Positions 5,361 to 8,824 of a stretch of DNA of 8,824 bases are shown here, one piece after another. The stretch spans positions 1 to 8,824 of the forward strand of contig JAISKR010000309.1 of assembly GCA_031260845.1 (NCBI GenBank), written 5' to 3'. The notes under the pieces were generated by a model. The model did not search any database and was not told the DNA's origin. It saw nothing but the letters and a program-made list of their open reading frames with translations. This stretch comes from Bacteroidales bacterium. Its GTDB lineage: Bacteria; Bacteroidota; Bacteroidia; Bacteroidales; UBA4181. Every line of letters begins with the position of its first letter. Position 1 is the first letter of the stretch. The position numbers and the translations under genes were made by a program.

Positions 5361-5387
5361 AAAAAAATCAAAAAAAAATCAAAAAAA
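5361..5387. other. Phased A-tracts (A7-TC-A9-TC-A7), likely bent DNA
   Basis: Three plus-strand A runs, 5361-5367, 5370-5378 and 5381-5387, are centred at 5364, 5374 and 5384, one helical turn apart. Phased A-tracts are known to curve DNA. They sit between the end of the cheD-purD-membrane protein operon and the usp promoter. Read on the minus strand as RNA they give U-rich runs after the operon stop codon, so the same bases may help end transcription of the upstream operon. Confidence 0.55.
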
Positions 5388-5416
5388 TATTTAACTGTTT
5401 TTAAAACAAGTATTTA

Positions 5417-6400
5417 CTAAGACAAATAAAATATGCTTTGTGCTATCCCAATCGTCAAAATAAGTGACCACAGCACGATATTACCCAAACGAAATGAACG
5501 AACATTGGCTAAAAAATAGGACAAAAAGAACGAAAGCGGGAAAGCCATCAGATACCATGCAAACGGAAGAATGTCAGGAACGACAAGCGTCATGATGAAA
5601 AGCGATGCGGCAATCATCAGCAGCGTATAGTAACTGTTGCGAACAATGATTTTTTTAGCGCCGATATAGCGCAACAGGTATCCGATGGAAATGATAATGA
5701 GCACAATATCAAAGAAGAAAAACAGTACGGTAGCGGCGTCCAAATCCGGAACAACGCTCGGAAAGGTAAGCATATCTTTGAACATGGCAAATACCTGTGT
5801 ATAATCGCTATCCGACAGAAACAACCCACTCAACCACCAGACAAAAGGAAAGATAAACCCCAATATGGAAAAAACCCACTCACGCCAATAAACAGGGCGG
5901 AAAAACAGGATGCACAGCCACACTACGAGCATAAAAATATAGGCATACTGATAGAAAAACACCGCCAGCGAAATGCACAGGGGTGCTGTAAAATAGGCAT
6001 AAGACAACTGTTCGCTTTGAAAAGAAACCATCAGTTGCGTGAATGCAATGATGAGTAAAATGGCGGCAATAATGGCGGGATTGAACTGGTGAATAGCCGG
6101 AACGCCGCCTATAAGCAGCACATAACAGAGCGCCGGCAAATAAGAAACTTTGTCTATCTGATTGAGCCGGTTGACATAAATGTGCAGCACCGCTATCCCC
6201 AACGTCAACAGCACGCCGCACCATACCGACAACTGAGGCGCTGCGGCAAAGAGCGTATTCACAGCACGTGCAAACACCATCTCATGCTTAGGCTCCATTT
6301 GCAATCCGGGATGCAGCAAAGCGCATATCCATGTCAATCCTCCCAGAAGGAAAACCATCAAAATGACTAATGTGCGGGATGAGCGAAAGAAGTTGAGCAT
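5417..6400 (-). CDS. Polytopic inner-membrane protein, DUF6427-like
   Basis: A 327-aa very hydrophobic protein with about nine or ten predicted membrane helices. Clear hydrophobic blocks lie near residues 10-29, 55-76, 87-102, 108-124, 136-167, 175-195, 222-241, 257-275, 280-297 and 304-325. It has no signal peptidase site and no motif of a known transporter or enzyme. Its size, composition and position after purD match an uncharacterised Bacteroidota family that I recall as DUF6427; the function is unknown. The ATG at 6400 is 5 nt after the purD stop; an in-frame TTG directly before it (6403) is the less likely start. The tight spacing implies cotranscription with, and probably translational coupling to, purD. 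The C-terminus ends at TAG, just before an AT-rich stretch. Confidence 0.8.
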   Translation of the reverse strand: MLNFFRSSRTLVILMVFLLGGLTWICALLHPGLQMEPKHEMVFARAVNTLFAAAPQLSVWCGVLLTLGIAVLHIYVNRLNQIDKVSYLPALCYVLLIGGVPAIHQFNPAIIAAILLIIAFTQLMVSFQSEQLSYAYFTAPLCISLAVFFYQYAYIFMLVVWLCILFFRPVYWREWVFSILGFIFPFVWWLSGLFLSDSDYTQVFAMFKDMLTFPSVVPDLDAATVLFFFFDIVLIIISIGYLLRYIGAKKIIVRNSYYTLLMIAASLFIMTLVVPDILPFAWYLMAFPLSFFLSYFLANVRSFRLGNIVLWSLILTIGIAQSIFYLS

Positions 6401-6405
6401 CAATA

Positions 6406-7701
6406 CTATCTGTTTTGATTAATGAATGGTTTGAGGTCGAATCCGATGTCGCGACGGTTGTATTTGCCGGCAAAGCGAATGGCGTCGGCGTTCCGGTTCG
6501 ATTTTGCCAAGGCAGCCTCCATACTGTCAGCCAAAGCGCTTACTGCGATGACTCTGCCTCCGGCTGTCACCACCTGACCGTCTTTTTCGGACGTGCCGGC
6601 ATGAAAAACGATGCAATCATTGTCCGTTTCCGTCAATCCGGTAATCACCTTTCCCTTTTCGTAGGCTTCCGGATACCCGCCGGACGTCAACATGACCGTA
6701 GTGTCTGTTTGGGCATTGGTTTGGATGGCTTTCGTTCCGATAGCGCCGTCGGCAACAGCCTGAAACAGTTCTACCAAATCCGTTTCTATGCGGGGTATGA
6801 CCACTTCCGTTTCGGGGTCGCCCATCCGCACGTTGTATTCAATCACCATCGGCTCCCCGTTGACATTAATTAATCCGAAAAAGATAAATCCCTTGTAGGA
6901 AATGCCTTCCTGTCGCAATCCTGCCACGGTAGGGCGTACAATGCGTTGCTCCACTTTCTCCATAAAATCCTTTCCGGCAAAGGGCACCGGCGACACAGCG
7001 CCCATTCCGCCGGTATTCAGTCCCGTATCTCCTTCGCCTATGCGTTTGTAATCCTTTGCTTCGGGCAAAATGACGTAATTGTTGCCGTCGGTGAGCGCAA
7101 ATACCGAAAGTTCAATGCCCGACAAAAATTCCTCAATGACAACCGTGCTGCCTGCCGCGCCAAACTTGCCCGCAAACATTTCGTGCAGTTCCGCAAACGC
7201 TTCGTCATGCGTCGGGACAATCACCACGCCCTTGCCGGCTGCCAAACCGTCGGCTTTCAAAACGTAGGGCGGTTGCAGGCTGCGAATAAAATCCTGCGCC
7301 TGATTTTCTTCCTTGGCGGTAAAACTGCGGTATGCAGCCGTCGGTATGCCGTGACGAATCATAAATTGCTTGGCAAAATCCTTGCTGCCTTCCAATTGTG
7401 CGCCCTGTTGCGACGGTCCGATAATGGCGATATGCTGCAATTCCCGATGACCGGCAAAATAATCCGCAATGCCTTTCACTAACGGGTCTTCCGGTCCTAC
7501 AATCACCATACTGACGTTCTCTGCCAAGGCAAATTTCCCCAACGCCTCAAAATCATTGACGCCGATAGCCACATTCCTGCCAATCTGTGCCGTTCCTGCA
7601 TTGCCGGGGGCGATAAATAACTGTTCAACCCTTTTACTTTGCGCTATTTTCCAAGCGAATGCGTGTTCCCTGCCTCCGGAACCAATGACCATTATATTCA
7701 T
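6406..7701 (-). CDS. purD: Phosphoribosylamine-glycine ligase (GAR synthetase)
   Basis: PurD joins 5-phosphoribosylamine and glycine with ATP to make glycinamide ribonucleotide, the second step of de novo purine synthesis, in the cytoplasm. The protein is 431 aa, full length for the family. Conserved blocks in order are GSGGREHA (7-14), GPEDPL (69-74), ATP-grasp KADGLAAGKGV (149-159), EEF (190-192), LNTGGMGA (228-235), metal-binding EYNVRMGDPETE (288-299) and the C-terminal AGGRV (380-384). The ATG at 7701 overlaps the cheD stop by four bases (ATGA). The membrane protein gene starts 5 nt after the purD stop. No other pur genes are present in the window, so the operon is not a purine-biosynthesis cluster. 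Confidence 0.97.
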   Translation of the reverse strand: MNIMVIGSGGREHAFAWKIAQSKRVEQLFIAPGNAGTAQIGRNVAIGVNDFEALGKFALAENVSMVIVGPEDPLVKGIADYFAGHRELQHIAIIGPSQQGAQLEGSKDFAKQFMIRHGIPTAAYRSFTAKEENQAQDFIRSLQPPYVLKADGLAAGKGVVIVPTHDEAFAELHEMFAGKFGAAGSTVVIEEFLSGIELSVFALTDGNNYVILPEAKDYKRIGEGDTGLNTGGMGAVSPVPFAGKDFMEKVEQRIVRPTVAGLRQEGISYKGFIFFGLINVNGEPMVIEYNVRMGDPETEVVIPRIETDLVELFQAVADGAIGTKAIQTNAQTDTTVMLTSGGYPEAYEKGKVITGLTETDNDCIVFHAGTSEKDGQVVTAGGRVIAVSALADSMEAALAKSNRNADAIRFAGKYNRRDIGFDLKPFINQNR

Positions 7702-8195
7702 ATATTATTTATAAATGTTTCGTCCAAATGTGGTCGCCTGTTGATTAAATAACATTCCACTTCACCGGGTTTCGTGTTGAAGGTGATTTTTCTGCCCTTG
7801 TTGCCGCCCACATCGGAAAAAGTGACGGGGATACGAAATTCTTTCAGTATTTCGTTGGCAATGGCAATGTTGCGTTGCCCGATATGAAATCGGGCAGAAG
7901 CGCCTGTAAGCACCTCTGCGCCGCCATATATCTTTGCTCCAATGTTGCCGTACTCACATCCGAAACTCAGCATCCCTTCCACAATGCGGATGATGGACAG
8001 ATTGCCGTACTTCATGGTTTCAATGTCGGTGCCGTTCCACAACGGCAGGATATAGTGATTGATAGTGCCCACCTGTTTCTCAGGGGAATACAGGCATACA
8101 GCCACACACGACCCCAACACCGTACTGACAAGGTACGACTTGTCTTGCACGAAAACATCGGCGGGATACAATAAGTGTTTAGGCAAACTTTCCAC
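7698..8195 (-). CDS. cheD: CheD-type chemoreceptor glutamine deamidase
   Basis: CheD hydrolyses specific glutamine side chains of chemoreceptors to glutamate and in some bacteria is a partner of the phosphatase CheC. The 165-aa protein has normal CheD length. Catalytic C30 lies in VLGSCVAVCLY and H47 in INHYILPL, exactly 17 residues apart as in characterised CheD. At the third triad position, 6 residues before the Cys, Ser24 stands where I recall Thr, with Thr25 next to it. Other family blocks are AKIYGGAEVL, IGQRNIAIANEIL and DVGGNKGRKITFNT. The start is GTG at 8195; the frame is closed by a stop at 8207-8205, and no ATG is available near the N-terminus. No receptor, CheA, CheW, CheC or CheR gene is in view. 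It is the first gene of the operon and overlaps purD by 4 bp. Confidence 0.9.
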   Translation of the reverse strand: MESLPKHLLYPADVFVQDKSYLVSTVLGSCVAVCLYSPEKQVGTINHYILPLWNGTDIETMKYGNLSIIRIVEGMLSFGCEYGNIGAKIYGGAEVLTGASARFHIGQRNIAIANEILKEFRIPVTFSDVGGNKGRKITFNTKPGEVECYLINRRPHLDETFINNI

Positions 8196-8229
8196 AAGTC
8201 CGGTTTAAGTGAAACATTTTTTGATTGTG

Positions 8230-8237
8230 CAAAAATA
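8230..8237 (-). promoter_or_regulatory. Promoter -7 box for cheD-purD operon
   Basis: The minus strand reads TATTTTTG followed by C, matching TAnnTTTG. The nearest TTG (8253-8255) is only 15 nt away, so the -33 element is poor. The leader would be about 30 nt before the GTG at 8195. The surroundings are A/T-rich, so the match is weaker evidence here than elsewhere. Confidence 0.5.
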
Positions 8238-8370
8238 GATATTTTGTTGCTTCAATTTATATTCAATTAAAAAAATAATACATGAAAAAAACTTAATAAA
8301 TCATTAAATTACTATTATACAATAAATTAACCATCAAAAACAATCTCGTTAAAATTGATTTTTTTCATTT

Positions 8371-8380
8371 TGACCGGTCA
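8371..8380. repeat. 10-bp palindrome upstream of the rpsL promoter
   Basis: TGACCGGTCA is a perfect palindrome and the only G/C-rich patch in the otherwise A/T-rich gap 8196-8482. It lies 26 nt before the rpsL -33 element. A ten-base palindrome is expected about once per kilobase by chance, so an operator role is only a possibility. Apart from this and the two promoters, I see no gene or RNA structure in the gap. Confidence 0.3.
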
Positions 8381-8406
8381 TATTACGATTTTTTTTTTGC
8401 CTGTTG

Positions 8407-8436
8407 TTGTTTTTATTAAAAAAAGCCGTACCTTTG
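8407..8436 (+). promoter_or_regulatory. Promoter of rpsL
   Basis: TTG (8407-8409), a 19-nt spacer and TACCTTTG (8429-8436), followed by C, give a strong Bacteroidota promoter with the same spacing as the tRNA-Val promoter. Transcription should start near 8442, leaving a purine-rich leader of about 40 nt before the ATG at 8483. Confidence 0.8.
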
Positions 8437-8482
8437 CGCTCCATTTTGAAAAGTAAATTTAAGATAAAGAAAGAGATACTTT

Positions 8483-8824
8483 ATGCCTACAATACAGCAG
8501 TTAGTAAGAAAAGGAAGGAGTAAACTAATAGATAAAAGTAAGGCTCCGGCGTTGGATTCATGTCCGCAACGCAGAGGTGTTTGCGTACGTGTATATACCA
8601 CCACGCCTAAAAAGCCCAATTCGGCAATGCGTAAAGTTGCCCGTGTAAAATTAGTAAACCAGAAGGAGGTGAATGCCTACATTCCGGGCGAAGGTCACAA
8701 TTTGCAGGAACACTCAATTGTGCTCATTCGTGGCGGCAGGGTAAAAGACCTTCCGGGTGTTCGTTACCATATCATTCGTGGCGCGCTTGATGCGTCGGGA
8801 GTAGAAGGTCGATTGGCAAGCCGT
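8483..8824 (+). CDS. rpsL: 30S ribosomal protein S12, N-terminal 114 residues
   Basis: S12 lies at the decoding centre of the 30S subunit. The fragment runs from the ATG at 8483 to the window edge in one open frame and starts [12 protein letters not shown]. It contains [38 protein letters not shown] and [14 protein letters not shown], all near-invariant S12 segments. Lysines 43 and 88, where streptomycin-resistance substitutions are known, are the ordinary residues here. D89, the target of RimO methylthiolation in other bacteria, is present. The missing part is only the basic C-terminal tail. In this phylum rpsL normally opens the str operon with rpsG and fusA, which would lie to the right. 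Confidence 0.98.
   Translation, partial: MPTIQQLVRKGRSKLIDKSKAPALDSCPQRRGVCVRVYTTTPKKPNSAMRKVARVKLVNQKEVNAYIPGEGHNLQEHSIVLIRGGRVKDLPGVRYHIIRGALDASGVEGRLASR

Noticed and set aside
6946..7482. Plus-strand open frame of 178 codons antisense to purD
   Set aside because: Its Arg/His/Phe-rich composition is typical of antisense frames, and the opposite strand encodes invariant PurD motifs.
8416..8619. Minus-strand open frame of 67 codons over the rpsL start
   Set aside because: It is antisense to invariant S12 sequence and to the rpsL promoter, with no domain.
8483..8824. Possible streptomycin-resistance allele of rpsL
   Set aside because: Lysines 43 and 88 and proline 91 are the ordinary residues.

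Overview
The window is ordinary chromosomal DNA from a member of the Bacteroidota, most likely Bacteroidales-like. Three things point there. Every transcription unit is preceded by the Bacteroidota-type -7 box TAnnTTTG. Shine-Dalgarno sequences are largely absent. The gene families are also typical: a PolB-like 3'-5' exonuclease, an OmpA-type coiled-coil lipoprotein, a DUF6427-like membrane protein beside purD, and a QGG-type PaaI thioesterase. I see no insertion sequence, integrase, CRISPR array or phage gene.

Layout from left to right. (1) 1-75, minus: the first 25 codons of an NADP-type malic enzyme, with a leader holding a hairpin. (2) 284-1072, plus: a 3'-5' exonuclease whose 3' end overlaps, tail to tail, (3) an OmpA-domain envelope lipoprotein, 1026-2036, minus. 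(4) 2092-3706, minus: a two-gene sufC-sufD unit for iron-sulfur cluster assembly. Its SufD lacks the usual N-terminal region, and neither sufB nor sufS is adjacent. (5) 3924-3998, minus: tRNA-Val(UAC), with its own strong promoter and a likely terminator. (6) 4081-5293, minus: a tandem universal stress protein followed by a PaaI-family thioesterase. (7) 5417-8195, minus: a tightly packed operon of cheD, purD and a polytopic membrane protein. (8) 8483-8824, plus: the first 114 codons of ribosomal protein S12, probably the start of the str operon.

Most units are housekeeping: central carbon metabolism, Fe-S assembly, purine synthesis, translation and cell-envelope anchoring. The unusual points are the shortened SufD in an isolated sufCD pair, a CheD deamidase translationally coupled to purD with no chemotaxis genes in view, the exonuclease/OmpA 3' overlap, and the palindromes and phased A-tracts around the usp promoter. 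I found no convincing previously undescribed multi-gene system. All functions are inferred from sequence motifs and remembered family features, without database searches.
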